NCBI RefSeq assembly: GCF_029958925.1
Contig: NZ_CP124616.1
Location: 496,001-560,000, forward strand
Length of the DNA stretch: 64,000 nucleotides
Direction: 5' to 3'
From: Tropicibacter oceani
GTDB taxonomy: Bacteria > Pseudomonadota > Alphaproteobacteria > Rhodobacterales > Rhodobacteraceae
A program made the translations under genes and the position numbers. Shown here in pieces: positions 8,712 to 16,793 of this stretch; the first letter of the stretch is position 1; the number at the start of each line of letters is the position of its first letter. Under the pieces are notes generated by a model. The model did no database searches. It saw nothing but the letters and a program-made list of their open reading frames with translations, and was not told the origin of the DNA.

Positions 8712-8978
8712 ATGTTCGCGCTGTTGCAGCTCTTGGTCGTCGGGTTCGTGGTATTGACGGTGGTCTATGTGGCCCTGTCGATCTGGTCGCGCCGCGTGCG
8801 GCGGGCCAAGCTGATCAACGAATGGAACGACGAAGGACGCATCGGCGATCAGGACGCGTTTGTTCAGGACGGCCTGCAGGAGTATGACGAATCCCTGCGG
8901 CGCAAGCTGATCCTGGGGGTCTATGTGGTGCCGATCGTGGTGATCGGGACCATCATCTATCTGACGAATTTTTACTGA
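8712..8978 (+). CDS. small membrane protein, two transmembrane segments
   Basis: 88 residues. Helix 1 covers about residues 3-24 and helix 2 residues 68-86, separated by a charged cytoplasmic stretch (SRRVRRAKLINEWNDEGR) of about 40 residues. This arrangement occurs in conserved Rhodobacterales proteins of unknown function. It is ten bases before the DUF1523 gene and very probably cotranscribed with it. Confidence 0.65.
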   Translation: MFALLQLLVVGFVVLTVVYVALSIWSRRVRRAKLINEWNDEGRIGDQDAFVQDGLQEYDESLRRKLILGVYVVPIVVIGTIIYLTNFY

Positions 8979-8988
8979 GGGGGCCGGC

Positions 8989-9603
8989 ATGGTCTATGTG
9001 AAATGGACGTTTATCGCGGTCTTCTGGCTGCTGGTCGCGGCCTTCCTGCACTACACGCTGCCGCAGCACGACATTGCGCGGATCACCGACACCTATGAAA
9101 AGCGCATCGACCCGGGCGAAAACAGCTGGTTCTGGGCGCAGGCGGACGTGGGCACCGATGGCACGCTGGCAAACCGCGACGTGTTCTTCATCACGACGAC
9201 GCAGGCGGATGGCGACGTGATGGTCTATCGCAACGAAGACACCGGTTGGGGCTGGCCGCCCTATTTCAAGTTCGACACCTCGAACCTGCAGGCCGAGGCG
9301 GCAGACCTGAAATCCACCGCCGCCGCGCCGCAGTGGGTGGTGATCAAGCATTACGGCTGGCGCAACGAATTCATGACGATCTTTCCGAACGCGATTTCGC
9401 TGCGGCCCGTCGACGATCCGAACATCCGGATCATTCCCTGGCTGAACATCATCATCCTGACGCTGCTGGCGGCGACGTTCTGGGCGCTGTGGGTGCGCTG
9501 GGTGCGGTTCCGCGAAAACCGCATCGACCCGGCATTGGAAAGCGTAGAGGATTCGGTGCATGAGGGTGGCAACCGGCTGCGCGGGTTGTTCCGGCGGAAA
9601 TAA
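8989..9603 (+). CDS. DUF1523 family protein, membrane anchored
   Basis: 204 residues with a GGGG-rich ribosome site before ATG 8989. An N-terminal membrane anchor (residues 6-24) is followed by a periplasmic domain with YTLPQHDIARITDTYEKRID and the Trp-rich GWGWPPYFKFDTSNLQAEA, then a second helix (about 150-168) and a basic tail. The periplasmic segment matches what I know of DUF1523, a family largely confined to Rhodobacterales and without known function. It lies between the small membrane protein and the LRR gene with gaps of about ten bases, so an envelope operon is likely. Confidence 0.7.
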   Translation: MVYVKWTFIAVFWLLVAAFLHYTLPQHDIARITDTYEKRIDPGENSWFWAQADVGTDGTLANRDVFFITTTQADGDVMVYRNEDTGWGWPPYFKFDTSNLQAEAADLKSTAAAPQWVVIKHYGWRNEFMTIFPNAISLRPVDDPNIRIIPWLNIIILTLLAATFWALWVRWVRFRENRIDPALESVEDSVHEGGNRLRGLFRRK

Positions 9604-9613
9604 GGGGGCTGAC

Positions 9614-10801
9614 ATGCGGTTCGGAATTCTGGGTCTTGGCCTTTGGTTGCTGGCTGCCCCCCTGGCAGCGCAGCAGGACTGTGTCGACTTTCTGGGAAAA
9701 TGCCATCGAACGGCCAGCAGTTTCGTCAGCCTGACCTTGCCGCAGGACGGCGCCGATCTGGGCGGGATCGGGGTGCTGGATTGGGCCGAAACGCTGGTTC
9801 TGACCGGACCCGAGGGGCAGCGCCCCACGGTGTCCATCGCGGCGCTGACCGAACTGCCGGAGCTGCAAGAGCTCACGCTTGAAAACCTGACCCTGTCCGA
9901 TCCCGGCGCCCTTGCCGCCCTGCCGATTACCGAACTGCGGTTCAAGAACGTTGCCGCAGATGATTTTTCGGCCCTGGCGCAGATCGGAACCTTGCGTGAT
10001 CTGGGATTTGTCGAAACGCCGGGCCTGCCCGAGCTTGACCTTGCCAGCCTGCCGCCGCTGGTCAGGTTCACGCTGGTCGATACCCCGATGCCATCGTTGG
10101 ACGGGCTGGAGCGGCTGACCGATCTGGACAGCCTTGTTCTGGCCAATACCGGCGCGACGGACCTGTCCGCTTTGGCGGCGCTGAACCTGCGGCGCTTTAT
10201 CATGCGCGGCGCGGGGCTGGACGATCTGTCGATGCTGTCGGGCAGCACCAACCTGCAGTTCCTGACGCTTAACCATTCCGAGGTCACGTCCCTGGACAGC
10301 CTGCCGCATGTCGAAAATCTATATAATGTCAGCGCGATGAACAGCGCGCTGACGGATGTTTCGGCGCTTGTGGCCGCCAAGAACCTGCGCTTTCTCGACC
10401 TGCGCGGCAGCAAGGTTGCGGATGTGACGGGGATCGACCACCTGCCGATGCTCGAGGAACTGGACCTGCGCGAAACGCCGCTGGCGGATCTGTCACCGCT
10501 GCGCAACCTGCGCGCGCTCGAACGGCTGTGGCTGACAGACAGCAAGGTGGCTGACCTTGGTCCGCTGGCTGGTCTGCCGTCGATCACCCAGCTGTCGATT
10601 TCCGGCCTTCCGGCCGAGGATGCCAGCGCCCTGGCGGCGCTGGACAAGGTGACGATCCTTTGGATGAACGACAACCGGGTGCCTGACCTGACGCCGCTTT
10701 TGGACATGGATGCCCTGCAGGCGCTGCGGATCGACGACGAACGCCTGGTCAATCGCGATCGTCTGGAAGAATTCATTGCTCAACGTGTCCTGCCGGACTA
10801 G
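9614..10801 (+). CDS. secreted leucine-rich-repeat protein
   Basis: 395 residues from ATG 9614 (MRFGILGLGLWLLAAPLAAQ, a Sec signal peptide), ten bases after the DUF1523 stop. The mature protein opens with a CxxxxxxC pair (QQDCVDFLGKCH), which may be a disulfide. It then runs through about fourteen imperfect LRRs of 20-23 residues with the bacterial pattern LxxLxxLxLxxxxxxDLSxL (for example LEELDLRETPLADLSPLRNL and LERLWLTDSKVADLGPLAGL). This resembles the internalin/SDS22-like class. No sorting or anchoring motif is seen, so it is probably periplasmic or exported. LRRs are usually binding scaffolds; the partner is unknown. Confidence 0.75.
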   Translation: MRFGILGLGLWLLAAPLAAQQDCVDFLGKCHRTASSFVSLTLPQDGADLGGIGVLDWAETLVLTGPEGQRPTVSIAALTELPELQELTLENLTLSDPGALAALPITELRFKNVAADDFSALAQIGTLRDLGFVETPGLPELDLASLPPLVRFTLVDTPMPSLDGLERLTDLDSLVLANTGATDLSALAALNLRRFIMRGAGLDDLSMLSGSTNLQFLTLNHSEVTSLDSLPHVENLYNVSAMNSALTDVSALVAAKNLRFLDLRGSKVADVTGIDHLPMLEELDLRETPLADLSPLRNLRALERLWLTDSKVADLGPLAGLPSITQLSISGLPAEDASALAALDKVTILWMNDNRVPDLTPLLDMDALQALRIDDERLVNRDRLEEFIAQRVLPD

Positions 10802-10835
10802 GCGAAAGGCCCCGTAGGGCGGCGCCCCGCTGCTC

Positions 10836-11705
10836 CTAGCGTTTGCCGTAATACAGGCCGACCACATGCTCGGCCTCGGCGAAGAACAGCCAGCGGGCGG
10901 TCAGAACGCCCGCGATGTGGGCCAGCACCGCCAGCAGTGCAAGGATGTGGTTGAACGGCAGCGCCAGGAAAAGAATGGGCAGGGCCGTCATCAGGGTCAG
11001 GGCGATCACCCGCAGTTTCAAAGCGTGTTTGCGCGCGACGGTATAGACCATTTCGCGTAGCAGGTAGTTGTTGCCGGTATGCGGCGGCTCGAACGCGCGG
11101 GGGGTGCCGATGCTGCCCAGCCCGGTGGCCGTGGCCAGCGTAGTGCCAGAGCGCGCCAGACGTTTGTCGCCGTCGAGCCAGACGTAAAGCTGCGCCAGCC
11201 CCGCCAGCACCAGCGCCGCACCGGTGATTGCGACGCGGCCCGACAGCAGCGCGCCACCGGCGACAGACAGCAGCAGGAACAAGGCGGGCGTTGTCCAGTG
11301 GTGCCAACGCGGTACAGTTTTCAACTGAGCGTAGATCATCGAGGTGGCAAAGACGGTGCCAAGGCACAGCAGCGCCGAAAGCCAGCCAAGCGGCGCGATG
11401 TGCAGCCCAAAGATCAACAGCAGCGCGTGCAGGCCGGTGATCGTCAGCGCGGCCAGTGCGCCCCATGCCTCGCGCGAGAGCCAGCTGCTGCGCCATTGGG
11501 TAAAGGCCTTGAGCGCACGCTCGCGGCGGCCAAGGTGCAGCGCCGAGGCCAGAAGGCCGCCCACCGCCAGCACATAGCCGATCAGGTAAAAGGCAAAGGC
11601 GGTAAAGCCCGTGGGCGGTGTCGCGTCGATGCCCAGCCAGAACAGCAGGCCAAAGCCAAGGCCCGAGAAGGTCGTGAAAGCGATGATCGAAGGGGCTGGG
11701 TGCAT
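10836..11705 (-). CDS. soeC: membrane anchor subunit of sulfite-oxidising molybdoenzyme (DmsC-like)
   Basis: 289 residues with about eight transmembrane helices, of the DmsC/NrfD-type anchor family (WxLxTxxGLxxxLF-type start, YLIGYVLAVGGLLASALHLGRRERA). It would anchor the catalytic and iron-sulfur subunits to the cytoplasmic face and pass electrons to quinone. It follows soeB after an 88-base gap that holds a hairpin. Family membership alone would also allow DMSO reductase anchor, but the neighbouring xsc/pta genes and the lack of a Tat signal on the A subunit favour SoeC, known from Allochromatium vinosum and from taurine-using Roseobacters. Confidence 0.75.
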   Translation of the reverse strand: MHPAPSIIAFTTFSGLGFGLLFWLGIDATPPTGFTAFAFYLIGYVLAVGGLLASALHLGRRERALKAFTQWRSSWLSREAWGALAALTITGLHALLLIFGLHIAPLGWLSALLCLGTVFATSMIYAQLKTVPRWHHWTTPALFLLLSVAGGALLSGRVAITGAALVLAGLAQLYVWLDGDKRLARSGTTLATATGLGSIGTPRAFEPPHTGNNYLLREMVYTVARKHALKLRVIALTLMTALPILFLALPFNHILALLAVLAHIAGVLTARWLFFAEAEHVVGLYYGKR

Positions 11706-11733
11706 CAGGTCGTCTTTGTCTTGTCGAAGGGGT

Positions 11734-11750
11734 GCGGGGCAGTGCCCCGC
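11734..11750 (-). other. hairpin in the soeB-soeC gap
   Basis: GCGGGGC (11734-11740) and GCCCCGC (11744-11750) form a perfect seven-base stem with a three-base loop. No T-run follows on the soe strand, so it is more likely an intercistronic processing or partial-termination structure than a full terminator. Confidence 0.45.
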
Positions 11751-11793
11751 CCTGTGGATTGGTGTTGGGTGGGCTGGAGGCGGCGGCTGGGCA

Positions 11794-12543
11794 TCAGAGT
11801 TTGTCCAATGTCCGGTCGAGCCAGCCCAGGAACCCGCGCGGTTCTTCGGCGACGGGTTGCAGGAAGGGGGCCAGAATGTCGACCTGCCCTTCCCATGTGT
11901 CCTTGGGTCGGGGCGGCAGGTATTTGTTGACGGGCTTGGTGCCCTGTTCGGGCATCAGATCGAACCCGCCTCGGTCCTTGACCAGCAGGCTGACGGCGCT
12001 GTCGGGATCGCTGAGATCGCCAAAGTGGCGCGCGCCTGCGGGGCAGGTGCGCACGCAGGCGGGCTGGCGGTCTTCCTCGGGCAGGTTTTCGTTATAGATT
12101 CGGTCGACGCAAAGGGTGCATTTCTTCATCACCCCCTCGGCGGCGTCGAGTTCGCGTGCGCCGTAGGGGCAGGCCCAGGCGCAAAGACCGCAGCCGATGC
12201 AATCGGATTCATTAACCAGAACGATGCCGTCCTCGACCCGTTTGTAGCTGGCCCCGGTGGGGCAGACGGTGACGCAAGGCGCGTCGTCGCAGTGCAGGCA
12301 GGATTTGGGGAAATGGACCAGTTGCGCGGGGCCTGTGTCTGGCTGCACTTCGTAGCTGTGCACGCGGTTGAGGAAGGTGCCGGTGGGGTCCGCGCCGTAA
12401 GGGTCCTGATCCGACAGCGGCGCGCCGTAGTTTTCGGTGTTCCAGCCTTTGCAGGACACCACGCAGGCGTGGCAGCCAACGCAGGTATCAAGGTCGATCA
12501 CAAGGCCGAGTTTGCGGGTGGTCGATGCGGGAAGGTCGGTCAT
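11794..12543 (-). CDS. soeB: iron-sulfur subunit of sulfite-oxidising molybdoenzyme (DmsB-like)
   Basis: 249 residues from ATG 12543, overlapping the upstream small gene by ATGA. Four Cys clusters of the polyferredoxin type are visible: CVGCHACVVSC, CLHCDDAPCVTVCP, CIGCGLCAWACP, and CTLC... with CVRTCP. Together they hold four [4Fe-4S] clusters forming the electron wire between the molybdenum subunit and the membrane anchor. All Cys positions expected for the family are present. No Tat signal, as usual for this subunit. Context with soeA and xsc supports sulfite oxidation. Confidence 0.82.
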   Translation of the reverse strand: MTDLPASTTRKLGLVIDLDTCVGCHACVVSCKGWNTENYGAPLSDQDPYGADPTGTFLNRVHSYEVQPDTGPAQLVHFPKSCLHCDDAPCVTVCPTGASYKRVEDGIVLVNESDCIGCGLCAWACPYGARELDAAEGVMKKCTLCVDRIYNENLPEEDRQPACVRTCPAGARHFGDLSDPDSAVSLLVKDRGGFDLMPEQGTKPVNKYLPPRPKDTWEGQVDILAPFLQPVAEEPRGFLGWLDRTLDKL

Positions 12544-12692
12544 GTCAGCCTGCCTTTGCTGTGGGGCACAAGGTGGGTCAGGGATTGCGTCGCCTCTGGA
12601 TTCCATGTGACGACGAACAGGACAAAGGACAGGACCACGGCAAGGAAAAACACCGCGATGCCGATCAACGTCAGTTTGGTTGCGCGGCTCAT
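12540..12692 (-). CDS. 50-residue single-helix membrane protein between soeA and soeB
   Basis: ATG at 12692, stop TGA at 12542-12540. The start overlaps the soeA stop by ATGA (12692-12689) and the stop overlaps the soeB start by ATGA (12543-12540), so translation of all three is coupled. The protein begins MSRATKLTLIGIAVFFLAVV and continues hydrophobic to about residue 28, then has a short polar tail with HLVPHSKGRL. Positive charges before the helix predict an inside N-terminus. No homologue is recognised. Comparable small single-helix proteins accompany other respiratory oxidoreductases (TorE/NapE type), so an assembly or stability role is plausible. Confidence 0.7.
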   Translation of the reverse strand: MSRATKLTLIGIAVFFLAVVLSFVLFVVTWNPEATQSLTHLVPHSKGRLT

Positions 12693-15511
12693 GGTGCCAC
12701 CTTCCAGCGCAGGGCGTTGGGCGGTTTCGGCACCGGGCTGTCCTGCGCGGTAAAGCTGGGCAGGCTTTCGCCGGGGGCCTTGGATTTTTCCAGCCGCACG
12801 CGCAGGTCGAACCAGGCGGCCTGGCCGGTGATCGGGTCAGAGTTGGACCAGCGCAGCCCGTCGCCCTTGGGCGGCAGGAGTTCGTGGATCAGGTGGTTGA
12901 GCAGGAAGCCCTTTGTCGCCTCGGGGGCGCCCGGGTCAAGCGCCCAGGCGCCTTTGCGTTTGCCGATGGCGTTCCATGTCCAGACGGTGTCGCGGTTGAG
13001 CGCGGCCATATGGGCGGCGGGGACGGTGATTTCGCCGTGGCTGGAGGTGACGCGGACCCAGTCGCCATCGGTGAGGCCCAGTTTTTCCCACCAGAAGGTG
13101 GGCAGGTACAGCGGGTTCTGGCCGTGGATCTGCCGCAGCCAGGCGTTCTGCGAGCCCCAGGAATGGTACATCGCCATGGGGCGCTGGGTCAGGGCGTGCA
13201 CGGGGAATTCGGCGGGGTCTTCGTGGGCGTCGGACAGCGGCGCGTACCAGATCGGCAGCGGGTCCATCGTCGCCTTGATCCGTTCGCGCAGGTGGTCGGG
13301 CGGCTGGTGGAGGCCTTTGCCCTCGGCCGCGGCCTGGAATTTGCGCAGCGGTTCGACGTAAAGCTGGAACGGGTAGGGTTGCGGCGCATCGCACAGGCCC
13401 ATCTGCACGGCCCAGTCCTGATAGGCCGTGTTCCAGGGTTTGTAGTATTGCGCGCCTTCGGGAATGTGGAAGGAGGCAAAGCCGCCGTTGGCGATATAGC
13501 TGTCGATTTGCGCGATGTTGGGTTCGCCCCGGCCATGGGTCAGGCCATGTTCGCCCAGACGCCACCCGGCCAGCGGCCCGATGCCGGGCTTGCGCTGGTG
13601 GTTCTGGATGTAATCGGCGTAATCCTCGTAAAGCGGCGCGCCGTGTTCATCGGTAAAGCCCGGCAGCTGCATGCGGTTTGCAAGGTCGATCAGCACGGAC
13701 TGGAACCCGCGCACGTCGCGGTCCGGTTCGACAACGGGCCAGCGGATCGCATCCCCGGCGGCGTCCGGTTCGGAAATCGGCCGGTCCAGCAGGGAAATGC
13801 AGTCGTGCCGTTCCAGATAGGTGGTGTCGGGCAGGATCAAGTCGGCGTAGGCAACCATTTCCGATGAATAGGCATCGGAATAGATGATGCGCGGAATGAC
13901 ATAGTCGCCGTTTGCATCGGTGTCGGTCAGCATCTGCATCACGGCGCGGGTGTTCATCGACGAATTCCACGCCATGTTCGCCATGTACAAGAACAGCGTG
14001 TCGATCTTGTAGGGGTCGCCCGCGTGGGCGTTCGAGATCACCATATGCATCAGCCCATGCGCCGACAGGGGGTTTTCCCAGGTAAAGGCCTTGTCGATGC
14101 GGATGGGGTTGCCCGCAGCGTCCAGCGCCAGATCGGCGGGGCCCTGCGGATAGCCAAGGTGCGGGCCGTCCAGCGGCGCGCCGGGGGTGGCTTTGAAATG
14201 CGGTTTGGGATGGGCTGTCGCGGGTTTGGGATAGGGCGGCTTGAAACGCATCCCGCCGGGGGTTTCGACCGCGCCCAGCAGGATTTGCAGGATGTGCAGC
14301 GCGCGGCAGGTCTGAAAGCCGTTGGAATGGGCGCTGATGCCGCGCATGGCGTGAAAGCTGACCGGGCGGCCCACCATGGTTTCGTGGTGATCGCCGCGAA
14401 AATCGGTCCAGGGCTGATCAATCGTGATCGCCTGTTCAAAGGCGGTGTGGGCAATCTCGGCGGCGATGGCGCGGATGCGGGCGGGCTCGATCCCTGTTTT
14501 GGGGCCGATCACCTCGGGGGCATATTGCGGATCAAGATAGCGCTCGGCGATCTTGTGCATGACGGCGGCGTGGGTCACGCCCGCCTTGCGGAAATGGCCG
14601 GTCAGGTCGGGTTTGACGCCGGGTTTGTCAAAGGCGGTCAGTTTGCCGGTGGTGCGGTCGATGACCTGCGGCTTGCCGTTCTCGTCGCGCAGGAACAACC
14701 CGTAGTCGGGCGATTTGGGATCGCCGTTCAGGATGACGGGGGCGTTGGTGAAACGGGCAAGGTAATCGAGGTCGATCTTGCCCGCCTTCAGCAGGCAGTG
14801 AATCAGCGACATGATGAACAGCCCGTCGGTGCCCGGCGTGATGCCGATCCATTCATCCGCCACGGCGTTATAGCCCGAGCGGATGGGGTTGACGCCAATC
14901 ACCTTGGCGCCGCGTTCCTTGAGCCGTCCGATCCCCATCTTGATCGGGTTTGAATCGTGATCCTCGGCCACGCCGAAGATCATGAACAGCTTTGTATGTT
15001 CCCAATCCGGGCTGCCAAATTCCCAAAAGGCCCCGCCCATGGTGTAGATGCCCGCCGTCGCCATGTTGACGCTGCAAAACCCGCCATGCGCGGCAAAGTT
15101 GGGCGTGCCGAATTGCTGCGCCCAAAAGCCGGTGAAGGATTGCGACTGGTCGCGCCCGGTGAAAAACGCCAGCTTTTCCGGCGCGGTGTCGCGCAGCGGT
15201 TGCAGCCATGACGTCGCCATCTCCAGCGCCTCGTCCCAGGTGATTTCCTCGAACTCGCCCGATCCACGCGGGCCGACGCGTTTCAGCGGTGCGCGCAGGC
15301 GCGAAGGGGCGTTGTGCTGCATGATGCCCGCCGACCCCTTGGCGCACAGCACACCCTTGTTCACCGGATGGTCGCGGTTGCCCTCGATATAGGCGACCTT
15401 GCCGTCCTTCATGTGCACGTTGATCCCGCAGCGGCAGGCGCACATGTAGCAGGTCGTCTTGCGGATCTCGTCCGAGACGTGGGGCGAGGTGTCAAGCTGG
15501 GGCTGGGCCAT
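12689..15511 (-). CDS. soeA: molybdopterin catalytic subunit, cytoplasmic sulfite-oxidising enzyme
   Basis: 940 residues from ATG 15511 (MAQPQLDTS; a GTG one codon upstream is possible), with AGGA about nine bases before. DMSO-reductase-family molybdoenzyme: Cys21, Cys24, Cys28 and Cys56 (CYMCACRC...LCAKG) bind the proximal [4Fe-4S] cluster, followed by the Mo-bisMGD domains (TGRDQSQSFTGFWAQQFGT, GVNPIRSGYN, ILPDTTYLERHD) and the C-terminal molydopterin-dinucleotide domain (RVTSSHGEITVPAA). There is no twin-arginine signal, so it acts in the cytoplasm, unlike DmsA. This matches SoeA, which oxidises the sulfite released by Xsc. A thiosulfate/polysulfide-type enzyme cannot be fully excluded. 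Confidence 0.78.
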   Translation of the reverse strand: MAQPQLDTSPHVSDEIRKTTCYMCACRCGINVHMKDGKVAYIEGNRDHPVNKGVLCAKGSAGIMQHNAPSRLRAPLKRVGPRGSGEFEEITWDEALEMATSWLQPLRDTAPEKLAFFTGRDQSQSFTGFWAQQFGTPNFAAHGGFCSVNMATAGIYTMGGAFWEFGSPDWEHTKLFMIFGVAEDHDSNPIKMGIGRLKERGAKVIGVNPIRSGYNAVADEWIGITPGTDGLFIMSLIHCLLKAGKIDLDYLARFTNAPVILNGDPKSPDYGLFLRDENGKPQVIDRTTGKLTAFDKPGVKPDLTGHFRKAGVTHAAVMHKIAERYLDPQYAPEVIGPKTGIEPARIRAIAAEIAHTAFEQAITIDQPWTDFRGDHHETMVGRPVSFHAMRGISAHSNGFQTCRALHILQILLGAVETPGGMRFKPPYPKPATAHPKPHFKATPGAPLDGPHLGYPQGPADLALDAAGNPIRIDKAFTWENPLSAHGLMHMVISNAHAGDPYKIDTLFLYMANMAWNSSMNTRAVMQMLTDTDANGDYVIPRIIYSDAYSSEMVAYADLILPDTTYLERHDCISLLDRPISEPDAAGDAIRWPVVEPDRDVRGFQSVLIDLANRMQLPGFTDEHGAPLYEDYADYIQNHQRKPGIGPLAGWRLGEHGLTHGRGEPNIAQIDSYIANGGFASFHIPEGAQYYKPWNTAYQDWAVQMGLCDAPQPYPFQLYVEPLRKFQAAAEGKGLHQPPDHLRERIKATMDPLPIWYAPLSDAHEDPAEFPVHALTQRPMAMYHSWGSQNAWLRQIHGQNPLYLPTFWWEKLGLTDGDWVRVTSSHGEITVPAAHMAALNRDTVWTWNAIGKRKGAWALDPGAPEATKGFLLNHLIHELLPPKGDGLRWSNSDPITGQAAWFDLRVRLEKSKAPGESLPSFTAQDSPVPKPPNALRWKVAP

Positions 15512-15557
15512 CACTCTTGGTCCTTGGGTTCGATACTTTGGCGGTCAACATGTATCA

Positions 15558-15569
15558 TTGGTATATCAA
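15558..15569. promoter_or_regulatory. candidate GntR-type operator upstream of soeA
   Basis: TTGGTATATCAA is a 12-base near palindrome (one mismatched pair) located 47-58 bases upstream of the soeA start in the 115-base gap after citrate synthase. It resembles TTGGTATACCAA-type sites of FCD/GntR regulators. An adjacent TGTATCA (15551-15557) could be a further half site. It suggests that soeABC has its own promoter, separate from the citrate synthase gene. Confidence 0.35.
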
Positions 15570-15629
15570 TTCCGCACATCCGCAAGGTTTTGGATTGTTT
15601 TCCCGAGTCCTGACGCTGCGATGGGAAAG

Positions 15630-16763
15630 TTATCTTTGATCCATGGGAAGATAAGGCCGCGCGTCCGGCCCGTTGTAAAGGGTCAGGGGGCGGATCAGGA
15701 TGTTGCTGCGCTGTTGTTCAAGGCATTGCACCAGCCAGCCGGGCATGCGCCCGATGGCAAAGATCGGCACATAGAGGTCCATCGGAATGCCGTGCAGCTG
15801 GTAGATCACGCCGGAATAGAAATCGACGTTCACGTTCAGCCCATGGCGGGCGTAGGGCTTCATCGCGTCGACCACCGCCTGCAGGATTTCGTACCATTCG
15901 GGCGCGCCCATTTCCTGCCCCAGCTTGCGCACGCCGTCGCGCATGTGGCGCGCGCGCGGGTCTTCGGCACGGTATACGCGGTGGCCAAAGCCGGTGACGG
16001 CCTCGCGGTTGCCTCGTTTCTGTTTGACATAGGCGGCGGCGTTTTCGGGTTTGCCGATCTCCTGCACCATCTTCATCACGTCCTCGGCGGCGCCGCCGTG
16101 GGCGGGACCGGCAAGGGTGGACAGGGCGGTGACCATGGCGCCGTGCAGGTTAGCCTCGGTTCCTACCGTCACGCGGGCGGCAAAGCTGGAGGCATTGGCC
16201 CCGTGTTCGGCGTGCAGAATGAAATCGACATCGGCAAGGCGGGCGGCATCGGCGCTGGGCTTTTCACCCTTGAGCATCCACAGCCAGTTGGCGGCGTGGG
16301 ACAGGGTCGGGTCGGCGGGGACAGGATCGCGGCCGTTGCGGATCGCCTGATGCGCGGCGATGATCATCGGCACCTGAGAGGTCAGGCGGAGGCCGTTTTG
16401 CAGGAACCCGTCTTCGCCCTTGTCATGGCTGGCCGGTTCGAGCGCGGCCAATGCGCTGACGCAGGTGCGCAGCACGTCCATCGGGTGGCCGTCCCTGGTA
16501 GCGTGGATGATTTCATGGATTTGCGGCGGAAGGGTGCGCCCGGCCTTGAGCTGGGCATCGAAGGCGGCCAATGCGTCGGCGGTCGGCAGTTCGCCGTGGA
16601 TCAGCAGGTAACAGACCTCTTCAAAGGTCGAATGTTCCGCCAGATCGTGGATGGTATAGCCGCGATACAGAAGTTCACCTTTGGCGCCGTCGATATGGCT
16701 GACGCCCGAGCGTTCAAAGTAGATGCCCTTGAGGCCCCTGTTGATCTTTACGTCTTCGGTCAT
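15630..16763 (-). CDS. citrate synthase family protein (short type, 2-methylcitrate synthase-like)
   Basis: 377 residues from ATG 16763 (MTEDVKINRGLKGIYF). All catalytic residues are present: His in LAGPAHGGA, His in GFGHRVYR, and Asp in NVDFYSG. The short length, the start 'GLxGIxFERSxVSxIDGxxGxLLYRGYxI', and the late PNGPxARPYLP-type end are those of the ~375-residue class shared by si-citrate synthases and 2-methylcitrate synthases. No prpB/prpD or acnD gene is nearby, so a role in condensing acetyl-CoA made by Pta with oxaloacetate fits better than propionate use. It is divergent from pta with only 30 bases between the start codons. Confidence 0.8.
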   Translation of the reverse strand: MTEDVKINRGLKGIYFERSGVSHIDGAKGELLYRGYTIHDLAEHSTFEEVCYLLIHGELPTADALAAFDAQLKAGRTLPPQIHEIIHATRDGHPMDVLRTCVSALAALEPASHDKGEDGFLQNGLRLTSQVPMIIAAHQAIRNGRDPVPADPTLSHAANWLWMLKGEKPSADAARLADVDFILHAEHGANASSFAARVTVGTEANLHGAMVTALSTLAGPAHGGAAEDVMKMVQEIGKPENAAAYVKQKRGNREAVTGFGHRVYRAEDPRARHMRDGVRKLGQEMGAPEWYEILQAVVDAMKPYARHGLNVNVDFYSGVIYQLHGIPMDLYVPIFAIGRMPGWLVQCLEQQRSNILIRPLTLYNGPDARPYLPMDQR

Positions 16764-16793
16764 CAAAGTCTCCTGAAATCGAGGGGGTAAACG

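Noticed and set aside
10836-15511. DMSO reductase (dmsABC) as the name for the molybdoenzyme
   Set aside because: The A subunit has no twin-arginine signal, so it is cytoplasmic, and the genes lie beside xsc/pta; SoeABC fits better, though the families are related.
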